Assembly: GCA_964528875.1 (NCBI GenBank)
Contig: CAZGUI010000052.1
Span: 1 to 17,663, forward strand
Direction: 5' to 3'
Length of the DNA: 17,663 bases
From: Bacteroides_E sp964528875
Lineage (GTDB): Bacteria > Bacteroidota > Bacteroidia > Bacteroidales > Bacteroidaceae
The translations under genes were made by a program, and so were the position numbers. The notes beneath the pieces are model-generated. The model was not told the DNA's origin, made no database searches, and saw only the letters and a program-made list of their open reading frames with translations. The number at the start of each line of letters is the position of its first letter. Position 1 is the stretch's first letter. Positions 1 through 7,161 of the stretch are shown piece after piece.

Positions 1-2446
1 GTTTGCCATTGGCAACTGTTGCATTCGATGGGTTTCGGGAATACCCTGTAGCTGAATTGGCATTGACTCCTGAAGTGGAATTCTGAGAGCTTCCAGTGTA
101 ATAACCAACAAACCGATAAGGAGAGCCATCACTCATTCGTACATCAGAAGAGGGCTTCCATGCAATTGTTCTCTCGTCTAGACCTTTGTAATGATAGTAA
201 TTACCATCAATACGAAAGCTGGTTCTGAGTGCAGGTATCTGAGGTAGATCAATAACCCATTCAATTCCACTCCGTGTAATGGGAGAACCATTGGTGTACA
301 TTATATCCGACTGATAAGTATCCCTATTGAGGTAGCTCAATTCCTGATTGGCTATAACTCCTGTTTTATCTGAAACGGTAACTATACCTGTTTGTTGATT
401 CATAGAAAATACTCTGTTTTCTTGGGGAATTATAAAGCTATCGTCTATTGGATTAGTTAGTTTGTATGTATAGGGAGTATAAAGGTTGATACTGGTATAA
501 GGATTTACCGTTTTATTCCAGAATGCCGAAACACTTATTTTAGCACCTAGAATATTGGCTTCAACACCAACCTCCGTTTGTTTACTGTACTGCCACTTTA
601 AATCAGGATTATAGATGGTGTTTTGTGGTTTTATGTAATATCCGTAAATACTGTTCTCGTCTTTAATATTATGTGCAAAAGATATCACATCGGTATAGAA
701 TTTCGAATTGGAAGGGGAAGGGTAGAGCACCTCAAACGAAGGAAGTTTCACCGCTTTTCCCCAGCCGCCATATAGGCTTAAATCTTTTATAGCACCTTTT
801 TTGTTTTTCCACAAAACATATTTGGCATTAAAACGAGGAGAAAGACTTTGTACCGTGCCATATTCCGATTGATTAATGAAGGTCATATCCGAACGTAATC
901 CGGCGGTCAGTTCAAGAGCTGATTGATTAATAGGTATAGTTAGTTTTTCTTCAGCAAAAAGAGCTAGATTATTCATAAAAGGCAAATCACTGTATTTGTA
1001 TTCTCGCCATGTGGGAGCTTTACTCAGGTCTTCATAATACAACCCTTTCCCTTTGTTGCCACTGTTTCTAAAATCCAGCCCTATCAGTAGTCGGCTATTA
1101 ATAGTTGAGAACTTCCGTATCCAATCAGCTTTAACCTTTAAGTTATAGTCCATCGGCTTATTATCTGTATACGACAACTCATACCAATTACCTGTTGGTC
1201 CTTGAATAATGGGGGCATTCGGATTTTTAAAGTACTCTTCTGTTAGAAAATAACCCTCTTCTTTACCTCTAATTAAGGCCTGTGACGTATTACTATCATT
1301 CTTTTTATTTACTTTATATTCTTTATTGGAATAACTGAAAGAACTGAATAATTCTAAGTTGGTAATCCAAGACTTGTCTATTAACCAGTTTAACTTCACA
1401 TTTCCTCGAAAAGTGTTTTCTTTTCTTTTTTTATAGCTCTCCTCAAAAGCATCGGGGTCTTTTTTGTCATTGAATCCACCCACATTACCACTTAGCCCCA
1501 CAGTTAATGTTATGGGTTTGTCCATTTTCTTGTTCAATACTTTAGAATAGGTTAGTGATGCTCCATTTCTTTGATAGGTAGTGTGAGGAGAAGCTAAATC
1601 TGAATTGGCATTTGTGTGTTCTAAGCTGGTGTTAAGAGTACCTCCATTTTTACCCAGCTTAAATCCTTTGCTTAAAGCAAATTGTTTAGAGTGGGGTTGA
1701 GTAGAGAAGTCTGCTGTATAAGGTGTTTCTCCTTTTTTAGTGTTTACTTTTACAATTCCATTAGAAAGATCACCGTATTCAACTGAAGGAATACCGGTTA
1801 TCACTTCAATAGATTCAATGTTTGTTGTACTTATGTTCCGTGTACTGGCTCCTTGTGTTTCATCTAAAGAGGAGTTGTTGTTTAATCTAACGCCATCAAT
1901 TTCTATGGCCGTCCCGAAGGTGGCATTTCCTTTTTCAGACTTTCCACTTCTTAACGAAAAACGTTCATCTTGAGAAGAAGCAAGGTTCATCTCTTTAGAT
2001 TTTCCTCCCGGAAGTAGACTGGAAATATCCGTAATATTCATCACTTGAGTATGATCGAGTGCTGCACGGTCAATCAAATATGAAGTTGTTGCCCCCTCTG
2101 TTTTACGCTGAGCGGTAATAACCACTTCATCTAAAGCTAAATTACTCTCTTGTAATGTAAGAATAAGTTGACTGGTATTTCCTTGTACATTTAATTCTTG
2201 CTTTTTTTCTGCATAACCCAAACAACGAACCGTTAATACCGTTTTGCCTTGTGGTACATTTTTAATGCTGAAGTTTCCTTGCTGATTAGTAATAGCCCAT
2301 AATCCATCGCCAGAGAGTATAACATAAGCATACTCAATAGGAGTGTTTTTTTCGTCAAGTACTTGACCTTCAATGAGAAAGTTTTTTCCTTCAATTGAAA
2401 TTAGGGTCGTAAAGGTCAGTAGAATGGATAAAATGAATCGATTCAT
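1..2446 (-). CDS. TonB-dependent outer-membrane receptor, C-terminus cut by window edge
   Basis: An open frame of 815 codons runs from ATG at 2446-2444 to the left edge without a stop, so the protein is 3'-truncated here. The start MNRFILSILL is a signal peptide (about residues 1-20). Residues 23-100 form a CarboxypepD_reg-like beta domain (GQVLDEKNTPIEYAYVIL, then GNFSIKNVPQGK). LDEVVITAQR at 105-114 is a TonB-box-like segment. A plug domain follows at about 115-235, with EIDGVRLNN and SIEVITGIPSVEYG. The rest is barrel-like strand sequence. The family is usually about 900-1000 residues, so roughly 100 or more are missing. By family it is an outer-membrane, TonB-energised importer. It has no SusD partner and is last in a six-gene minus-strand cluster with ABC and PepSY genes, which suggests a metal, heme or siderophore ligand rather than a glycan (inference). 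A 142-bp spacer with a long hairpin separates it from the PepSY gene. Confidence 0.9.
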   Translation of the reverse strand, partial: MNRFILSILLTFTTLISIEGKNFLIEGQVLDEKNTPIEYAYVILSGDGLWAITNQQGNFSIKNVPQGKTVLTVRCLGYAEKKQELNVQGNTSQLILTLQESNLALDEVVITAQRKTEGATTSYLIDRAALDHTQVMNITDISSLLPGGKSKEMNLASSQDERFSLRSGKSEKGNATFGTAIEIDGVRLNNNSSLDETQGASTRNISTTNIESIEVITGIPSVEYGDLSNGIVKVNTKKGETPYTADFSTQPHSKQFALSKGFKLGKNGGTLNTSLEHTNANSDLASPHTTYQRNGASLTYSKVLNKKMDKPITLTVGLSGNVGGFNDKKDPDAFEESYKKRKENTFRGNVKLNWLIDKSWITNLELFSSFSYSNKEYKVNKKNDSNTSQALIRGKEEGYFLTEEYFKNPNAPIIQGPTGNWYELSYTDNKPMDYNLKVKADWIRKFSTINSRLLIGLDFRNSGNKGKGLYYEDLSKAPTWREYKYSDLPFMNNLALFAEEKLTIPINQSALELTAGLRSDMTFINQSEYGTVQSLSPRFNAKYVLWKNKKGAIKDLSLYGGWGKAVKLPSFEVLYPSPSNSKFYTDVISFAHNIKDENSIYGYYIKPQNTIYNPDLKWQYSKQTEVGVEANILGAKISVSAFWNKTVNPYTSINLYTPYTYKLTNPIDDSFIIPQENRVFSMNQQTGIVTVSDKTGVIANQELSYLNRDTYQSDIMYTNGSPITRSGIEWVIDLPQIPALRTSFRIDGNYYHYKGLDERTIAWKPSSDVRMSDGSPYRFVGYYTGSSQNSTSGVNANSATGYSRNPSNATVANGK

Positions 2447-2534
2447 AACATAGGGTATAATTCACATTTAAGCGAATATTTATTTTAGCTGATTACGGTT
2501 AATTTTTGAATGGAAACCTAGATTGTACTGTTTC

Positions 2535-2577
2535 ATTGTATCGAACAGGGGTTATAAAACCCCTAATTCAATACAAT
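2535..2577 (-). terminator. Long imperfect hairpin between PepSY gene and TonB receptor gene
   Basis: ATTGTAT (2535-2541) pairs with ATACAAT (2571-2577), GAA (2543-2545) with TTC (2567-2569), and AGGGGTT (2547-2553) with AACCCCT (2558-2564) around the loop ATAA. That is 17 base pairs interrupted by one mismatch and a small internal loop. On the minus strand no T-run follows it, so it is not a textbook intrinsic terminator. It may be a partial terminator, an attenuator or an RNA-processing structure that sets receptor levels apart from the upstream genes. Confidence 0.5.
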
Positions 2578-2588
2578 AAAGAGAATTA

Positions 2589-3146
2589 TTAACTTATTAA
2601 AATATATATGATGGGAATGAGTAATCCGGCAAATAAAAACCATTTACCTCTTCCCATGATTCCATGTTTTCTAGAAACGATAAATAACCCGGATAGAGCA
2701 AAGAATATTAATGAGATGGCAAAAATATCTGCCATTATAGTCCATCCTCCTATCTTGTTGTAATGAAGTTTATTAATCCAAAAAACAAAAGGTCGCTTGG
2801 TGTGAAACTCGTAACTTAACTCTCCGGTTTCAATATTATATATACCTACACCTCCATTTAATAATACTTGGTGTGATAGGTTTCCTTCTCGGACTAACTT
2901 TAAAGGTGGAAGCTCTTTGTTTTGATTCCAGGCTTGTGTTAAAGATTCGGTAGAAAGATTCTTAGCAAAGACTAAAGTCTCTTCTACAGTTTTGTAGGCC
3001 GGATCACCATCGTTCATGTGATTAAGAATGATACCTGATAGGCCATAAATTAGACATATCCCTACCATTAAAAAGCCTAAATCACGATGGATGATTCTCA
3101 GCCATTTTTTAATACTATTTCTCTTTTTAGGTGTATTAGAGTTCAT
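2589..3146 (-). CDS. PepSY-associated TM-helix inner-membrane protein
   Basis: This 185-residue protein has a basic N-terminus and then KWLRIIHRDLGFLMVGICLI, the typical start of PepSY-associated transmembrane proteins. Predicted membrane helices lie at about 22-43, 138-158 and 168-184. A periplasmic loop of about 95 residues between the first two contains a small PepSY-like segment (LNGGVGIYNIETGELSYEF). Histidines at the membrane boundaries (His20, His43, His128) are placed like candidate heme or metal ligands, as in larger PepSY-TM reductases such as PiuB and FoxB, but this is inference. Its length fits the short three-helix PepSY_TM-like group of Bacteroidota. Its ATG lies inside the upstream lipoprotein gene (11-bp overlap), which argues for translational coupling. 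The TonB receptor follows. A supporting role in metal or heme handling is likely; the activity is unknown. Confidence 0.75.
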   Translation of the reverse strand: MNSNTPKKRNSIKKWLRIIHRDLGFLMVGICLIYGLSGIILNHMNDGDPAYKTVEETLVFAKNLSTESLTQAWNQNKELPPLKLVREGNLSHQVLLNGGVGIYNIETGELSYEFHTKRPFVFWINKLHYNKIGGWTIMADIFAISLIFFALSGLFIVSRKHGIMGRGKWFLFAGLLIPIIYILIS

Positions 3147-3666
3147 TGTAACTTAATCCATCAAGGTAGTAAATAGCAAAATAATCTTTGTTATTCGCTT
3201 TCATCCAATCTCTCATTTCTTGAATATTTGCTCTTTCGGTATCGCAAGACTCTTCAGAACCATCGTCCTTTATAGCTTTAGCCTCAATGTCTTTTTCCAT
3301 CAGGTTAATCTCAGCCTCAGTTAATTGTTTCTCTTTTAAGATACCTGTTACTGCTATTTCATTTCCAATAAGTTCTCTGTTGAAACCACCAATTTCACCT
3401 TTGGCCTCTACACGAATAGAAACCTTGCTATCTCCTTGTAAAAAACAACGTTTACCGGAGTGTGAACAGGTATGAGTAACATATCCTTTGACTGTGATTT
3501 CACTATTTTTCAATTCCTCAGCTTTTTGAAGCATATCATCTAGAGAAAGTATTTCACTTGCAGCTGCAGTTTGTTCTGTGTTAGCTACTTCATTTTGTTG
3601 TTTAGGAGTATTTCCACAAGCCATAAAGAATGCTCCAATAACGAATGCTAGAATGAGTTTTTTCAT
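3136..3666 (-). CDS. Small lipoprotein with OB-fold-like domain and His/Cys cluster
   Basis: This 176-residue protein has a lipoprotein signal ending FMAC (Cys17), then a Gln/Ala/Glu-rich linker to about residue 37. Residues 40-130 look like an OB-fold (tRNA_anti-like or BOF-like): SEITVKGYVTHTC, SIRVEAKG, GNEIAVTGIL. The loop HTCSHSGKRC carries His65, Cys67, His69 and Cys74, a plausible metal- or heme-binding or redox site. One more cysteine (Cys141) precedes a helical, aromatic C-terminus. Location is probably periplasmic, anchored to inner or outer membrane. It follows the DUF4857-like gene by 35 bp and overlaps the PepSY gene by 11 bp, so it should be made with them. Its leader holds an 11-A run just before the start. 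No specific function is established; a periplasmic metal or heme chaperone is a hypothesis only. Confidence 0.75.
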   Translation of the reverse strand: MKKLILAFVIGAFFMACGNTPKQQNEVANTEQTAAASEILSLDDMLQKAEELKNSEITVKGYVTHTCSHSGKRCFLQGDSKVSIRVEAKGEIGGFNRELIGNEIAVTGILKEKQLTEAEINLMEKDIEAKAIKDDGSEESCDTERANIQEMRDWMKANNKDYFAIYYLDGLSYNEL

Positions 3667-3670
3667 TTTC

Positions 3671-3681
3671 TTTTTTTTTTT
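3671..3681 (-). promoter_or_regulatory. 11-nt homopolymeric A tract in the lipoprotein leader
   Basis: On the minus strand eleven consecutive As end five bases before the ATG of the lipoprotein gene (A11, then GAAAATG). A-rich leaders help initiation in Bacteroidota, which rarely use Shine-Dalgarno sites. A run this long is also a slippage-prone tract that could change in length between cells. Confidence 0.5.
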
Positions 3682-3701
3682 GTTTTATGTAAATTATAAG
3701 T

Positions 3702-4928
3702 TTATTTAATCATAAGTGTTGCTATAAATGCAGGGATTCCAAACAATAGAATAACTAGTGTATCAGCTATTTTATTGGTTGTGTTTCTTTTTCTACCAAA
3801 GGTAATAAAATAGACTATAGCTAATGCTAAGCTCAGTGCAAAAGCATATCCCCAATTACAGATAAACTCCGGTTGGATATACTCAGAGTCTCTGTCTTCT
3901 AAATTTAGATATATAGGGAAGAGTACTTTAGAAAATGCATCCCACTGATCGGTTTTTGCTTCCACATGATAAGGCTCATCGTGTTTTTCCAATTCATTGT
4001 ATCGTTCCAAAACATGATAAGTACAACCCTGAGGTGTAGTAACATTGACCATCCAGTAAAATATATTACCCAACATCATTACAGAGTGTTGATGAATATC
4101 AATAGGGGGAATATCAAATTGAGTTAACTCATAACCACCGGTAGCGTTTAATGTATAAATATGTCCTTCTTTACTTAGTATAAATCCATAAATGCTCTTG
4201 TCAGCTATCTCATAAATACTAAAGTACGCAATGTCAATTTTCTCTCCTGCTTTGGTGTTTCCTACATAAGGTCTGCCATTTACCTGTTTAATATGGAATA
4301 GCTCACCTTTGCTATCCAAAACAAAATAGCCCTCATCGTAGGGTTTTCTTGCTTGTGGGTTGCCCCATACCTGTTGAGCCGGAAAAACAAACCCTTTCTC
4401 TTCCATTTTTCGTTGGAATAGAAAGCTTTTGGCTGGATTGACTTCATTTGTTGTTTTATCTATAAATTCAATTTTCTCTTTTAATCGAAAGACTTCATCA
4501 GGAGATTCTAATGAAGTCCTTCCCGACATCGCTTCATACATCAGATGAAGATCAATGGTTGGTTTTTTTATTTCTTTAGGAGAGTATCTCCACATTACAG
4601 TTTTCACTCTTAGCATACGAGTTTCCATTTCAATTCCTAATATTGAATCGGGCATACCTCCAGATAATGTTAGTTGTCTGTAACTTAAAAGGGGAGTAAT
4701 GGAGTCGTATTCTTCTCGTGTATATTGATTCCCTTTTCTATCAAAATATTGTACCTGTTTCTTTTCTGTTTTCTTAATAGCAAAGTCTTGAAGCAATGAA
4801 CTATAATAAACAAAAGGATAGTTTTGCTTAGATGCAGTTGCTTTTTTAACAAAGGCAGGTATTGACCAAGATAAAACCAGGGTGCTTATTATCAGAATAA
4901 TTATTCGATATGTATTTTTGTATTTCAT
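3702..4928 (-). CDS. DUF4857-like membrane-anchored protein of an ABC cassette
   Basis: This 408-residue protein has one N-terminal membrane helix (about 8-26), a large extracytoplasmic domain of about 330 residues, and two C-terminal helices (about 360-377 and 388-407), separated by a short basic loop (FGRKRNTTNK). The soluble part contains repeated beta-type segments (YFVLDSKGELFHIKQVNG, IYGFILSKEGHIYTLNATGG), like a small propeller or sandwich that reads a ligand. I recognise it as the DUF4857 type that accompanies an ABC ATPase and permease in Bacteroidota. The permease is 24 bp upstream and the lipoprotein 35 bp downstream. It probably forms the periplasmic part of the ABC complex, passing substrate to or from the lipoprotein and receptor. 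That role is inferred from context; no catalytic motif is visible. Confidence 0.7.
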   Translation of the reverse strand: MKYKNTYRIIILIISTLVLSWSIPAFVKKATASKQNYPFVYYSSLLQDFAIKKTEKKQVQYFDRKGNQYTREEYDSITPLLSYRQLTLSGGMPDSILGIEMETRMLRVKTVMWRYSPKEIKKPTIDLHLMYEAMSGRTSLESPDEVFRLKEKIEFIDKTTNEVNPAKSFLFQRKMEEKGFVFPAQQVWGNPQARKPYDEGYFVLDSKGELFHIKQVNGRPYVGNTKAGEKIDIAYFSIYEIADKSIYGFILSKEGHIYTLNATGGYELTQFDIPPIDIHQHSVMMLGNIFYWMVNVTTPQGCTYHVLERYNELEKHDEPYHVEAKTDQWDAFSKVLFPIYLNLEDRDSEYIQPEFICNWGYAFALSLALAIVYFITFGRKRNTTNKIADTLVILLFGIPAFIATLMIK

Positions 4929-4952
4929 AATGATGTTGTACTCTTTTTTTGA

Positions 4953-5624
4953 TTAAAATAATTCTCCATCTTTAAATCGAATTAATGAGAAAAAGCTAAA
5001 TAGAACGCAGAGAATAGCTAGGACAATAAGATATACTATAGATGAAGTATATGCACCGGGAATTACATCAAAGTAAAATAAGGCTAAAATGAGAATAGTA
5101 ATGATACTATTCATTATGCGTTGTTTCCATACCGGTTCTATACAGATCCAGGTTGTCAACAAATAAGCTACTAATCCACCCATTAACCAAGGTAGAATAA
5201 TAACTGTATTCCAAGAAGCCACTTCGTTAGGAAAGTACATCCAAGTGCCCCAATAGATTACAGCGTAAACTAAGGTGAATATTAAAATGAGGTTAATGAT
5301 ACCATAAGAAAGCATTGACATCATAATTTTACTTTCATGCATAGGTAAATGCAAGGTTAGTTTTAATCTTTTATTGATCATTTCCGGTGTATACTGACTA
5401 ATAGCTAGTATGATTCCGGCTAATAATGGTAAGTATTTTATGGTTGCAAAATAATAAATTCCTTTCTGTACAATGAGATCCCACACATTGTTAATTCCTT
5501 GTACACGTAGATTTTGTGATATGCTGATAAAAGAATAGAGAATGACTCCTGTAAATGCAAGTAGAATAAGGAGTAATGTCCAACGTGATTTATACCATTC
5601 TTTATAATATATTGATTCTATCAT
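4953..5624 (-). CDS. ABC transporter permease (ABC-2-like, six helices)
   Basis: This 223-residue, very hydrophobic protein begins MIESIYYKEWYKSRW, a short cytoplasmic helix before the first membrane span, as in ABC-2-type permeases. Six membrane helices are predicted at about 14-34, 58-75, 101-125, 141-160, 168-187 and 192-215. The loop after helix 2 (INKRLKLTLHLPM) resembles the coupling segment of ABC-2 permeases that contacts the ATPase. It starts 17 bp after the ATPase gene ends and is followed after 24 bp by the DUF4857-like gene, so the three probably form one complex. ABC-2 permeases usually export substrates or act mechanically on periplasmic partners, so direction of transport is open. 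Substrate is unknown. Confidence 0.8.
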   Translation of the reverse strand: MIESIYYKEWYKSRWTLLLILLAFTGVILYSFISISQNLRVQGINNVWDLIVQKGIYYFATIKYLPLLAGIILAISQYTPEMINKRLKLTLHLPMHESKIMMSMLSYGIINLILIFTLVYAVIYWGTWMYFPNEVASWNTVIILPWLMGGLVAYLLTTWICIEPVWKQRIMNSIITILILALFYFDVIPGAYTSSIVYLIVLAILCVLFSFFSLIRFKDGELF

Positions 5625-5641
5625 AAGGTTGTACTTTTTTA

Positions 5642-6526
5642 TTAATATTTTCCTGTAAGTCCGATGAATGCATCTTCAAGTGTCAGACTTTCTTCTACTA
5701 GCTGACCGGTGTCAACTCCTAGTTGTTTCAACTTTTGATTTATTTCCTCTTTAGGCAAAAAGGAGTAGGTTTCCCATTGATTTCCCCTTTTTTCTGTGTT
5801 CCACAACTCTTCATGATTGGTTGTATCTAACGCACCTTGATGAGTAAATGTAAAACGGTGAAAGTTATTAAGTATTTCGGCGGTTGGTTTGTGAAGTAAC
5901 AGTCTTCCATAATCCATAATCATGCAGTCGTCAATCAGTTTCTCCATATCTTGTATGATGTGAGAAGTTAAGAAAATAGTTTTTCCTTCGGCAGAGGCAA
6001 ACTCTTTAAGGTGTTCCACAAATAGACGTCTATATCCCGGATCTAACCCCATGGAAAAATCATCTAAAATCATTAATTCAGGGTCTTGAGCAAAGAGTAG
6101 TCCTAAAGCAACTTGCGAACGTTGGCCGCAAGACATCGTATTTATCTTTTGAGTTTCACTTACCTGAAGTTTTTTTAATAACTCATAGTAAGCGTCTTTT
6201 TTCCAGTTTGGGAAAAAACGACTATAGTATTTCTCAATTTGTGCTACTGTGAAAAAGCTATGTTGTATGTGTCCTTCAATTAATAATCCTACTCGAGCCT
6301 TTGTCGCCGGAGTGATTGATTCCATCGTTTCACCAAACAATCGACATACACCAGATCGTGGTTTTAAATAGCCATTTAGAATATTAATAATGGTTGTTTT
6401 TCCTGTTCCGTTTTTTCCTAATAAGCCTAAGATCTTACCTCTTGGAACTTCAAAGTTTAGGTTTTCATAAATCAGACGCTTCCCATAGTAATGGGTAATA
6501 TTCTCGCATTGAATAATTATATCCAT
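5642..6526 (-). CDS. ABC transporter ATP-binding protein with variant motifs
   Basis: This 294-residue ATPase has a Walker A at 37-44 (GKNGTGKT), a signature MSCGQ at 131-135 in place of LSGGQ, Walker B LMILDD at 151-156, a D-loop MGLDP at 159-163 and the H-loop histidine at 189 (LTSH). Two positions are unusual. The residue after Walker B, normally the catalytic Glu, is Asp156, and the Q-loop region reads GLLIEGHIQ, with Glu84 where Gln is usual. About 70 residues after the NBD form a C-terminal extension. It is the first gene of the minus-strand cassette, preceded by a good -33/-7 promoter. By family it hydrolyses ATP to power the permease encoded next. The variants may slow hydrolysis, or may simply be normal for this Bacteroidota subgroup. 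Confidence 0.88.
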   Translation of the reverse strand: MDIIIQCENITHYYGKRLIYENLNFEVPRGKILGLLGKNGTGKTTIINILNGYLKPRSGVCRLFGETMESITPATKARVGLLIEGHIQHSFFTVAQIEKYYSRFFPNWKKDAYYELLKKLQVSETQKINTMSCGQRSQVALGLLFAQDPELMILDDFSMGLDPGYRRLFVEHLKEFASAEGKTIFLTSHIIQDMEKLIDDCMIMDYGRLLLHKPTAEILNNFHRFTFTHQGALDTTNHEELWNTEKRGNQWETYSFLPKEEINQKLKQLGVDTGQLVEESLTLEDAFIGLTGKY

Positions 6527-6608
6527 TCTTTATTACATTTTCCAGTTTTCTTTATTTTATATTGAATAAAGCCGTTATGTGTATTTAAAGGCTACTATTC
6601 TCACGCTG

Positions 6609-6639
6609 CAAAATTAGTTTTATATAAATTTACCAGCAA
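6609..6639 (-). promoter_or_regulatory. Predicted Bacteroidota promoter of the ABC/receptor cassette
   Basis: On the minus strand TAATTTTG (6616-6609) matches the -7 consensus TAnnTTTG exactly. TTG (6639-6637) lies 20 bases upstream as the -33 element. Transcription would start near 6603, giving a leader of about 75 nt before the ATPase ATG at 6526. Such matches can occur by chance in AT-rich DNA, but spacing, orientation and place all agree. Confidence 0.55.
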
Positions 6640-6678
6640 TCGCAAGATATTGGTATAAGATAGGGGTTGAATACCCAT

Positions 6679-6697
6679 TAATAACTATTAGTTATTA
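6679..6697. repeat. Perfect 19-bp palindrome, possible operator
   Basis: TAATAACTATTAGTTATTA is a perfect inverted repeat of two 9-base arms around one central base. It lies about 40 bp upstream of the -33 element of the ABC promoter. A partial copy (TAATAGTTAT) occurs at 6741-6750. This could be a regulator-binding site, but AT-rich DNA produces such palindromes by chance. It does not line up with a Fur box in the same register. Confidence 0.35.
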
Positions 6698-6783
6698 CTT
6701 TGATAGATAAATTCAATATAGAATAGCCTTTAGTTGTAGCTAATAGTTATATAATAGTTGAGTATCTACTTGAACGTTTCGGC

Positions 6784-6939
6784 TTAAGTTTCATGATATT
6801 CTTTTACATTTACAACGTGTAATATAGAATCTATACTTGTCTGAATGATTTTTGAAAAGTAATACGTTTCAATTTTATTGTTTAGTTCCTGAAGTCTTGC
6901 ATTACTAGCTTTTGACTTTTGAATTGAGTTCTGCTTCAT
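6784..6939 (-). CDS. Possible 51-residue small protein (uncertain)
   Basis: An ATG at 6939-6937 opens a 51-codon frame ending at TAA (6786-6784). An in-frame TAG directly precedes the ATG, so it cannot extend upstream. The product begins MKQNSIQKSKASNARLQELN and continues as a mostly helical, charged peptide without a signal sequence or membrane helix. It reads more like protein than random AT-rich sequence, but no promoter of the TAnnTTTG type is visible upstream. It lies between the ABC promoter and susC. I do not recognise it. It may be a real small regulator, a gene remnant or chance. Confidence 0.25.
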   Translation of the reverse strand: MKQNSIQKSKASNARLQELNNKIETYYFSKIIQTSIDSILHVVNVKEYHET

Positions 6940-7046
6940 CTAAATTATAAAAAAACTAAAAGCCTATTTGTCTCATTTCTTTCAGTTCTTGTCTGTTTTT
7001 TTTGATTGTTTTACTCTTAAATGATTAGGATATAAAACAGACTTTC

Positions 7047-7062
7047 TTATCTTTATAGATAA
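7047..7062. repeat. Short inverted repeat upstream of susC
   Basis: TTATC (7047-7051) and GATAA (7058-7062) are complementary 5-base arms around six bases. The site is 100 bp upstream of the susC start. The arms are short and the evidence weak. Confidence 0.2.
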
Positions 7063-7086
7063 CTATCTATTTTAAGGGGATTTTAG

Positions 7087-7099
7087 GTTGTTGAACAAC
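7087..7099. repeat. Short inverted repeat GTTGTTGAACAAC upstream of susC
   Basis: Two perfect 6-base arms (GTTGTT and AACAAC) surround a single G. The site lies 62 bp upstream of the susC start, where it could be an operator or a leader hairpin. No experimental analogue is known to me. Confidence 0.3.
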
Positions 7100-7161
7100 T
7101 TGTTTTACTCTTTAATAAATTAGAGTGTTATGGATTTATTTATACTGAAAAACACAAAGCT

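Larger units (their letters stand above)
6527..7161. other. 635-bp divergent intergenic region
   Basis: This AT-rich spacer separates the minus-strand ABC cassette from the plus-strand susC-like gene. It holds the ABC promoter, a 19-bp palindrome at 6679-6697 with a related half-site near 6740-6750, one possible 51-codon minus-strand ORF (6784-6939), and two short inverted repeats near susC (7047-7062 and 7087-7099). I found no exact TAnnTTTG element on the plus strand; the closest is TATCTTTA at 7048-7055, with no TTG at the right distance. The susC promoter is therefore not identified. Confidence 0.6.

Noticed and set aside
1740..1973. 77-residue plus-strand frame
   Set aside because: It lies antisense inside the TonB receptor gene, whose frame has strong family motifs throughout.
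6679..6697. Fur box for the putative metal cassette
   Set aside because: The palindrome has the right length but does not match the Fur consensus in the same register, so I report it only as an unidentified palindrome.
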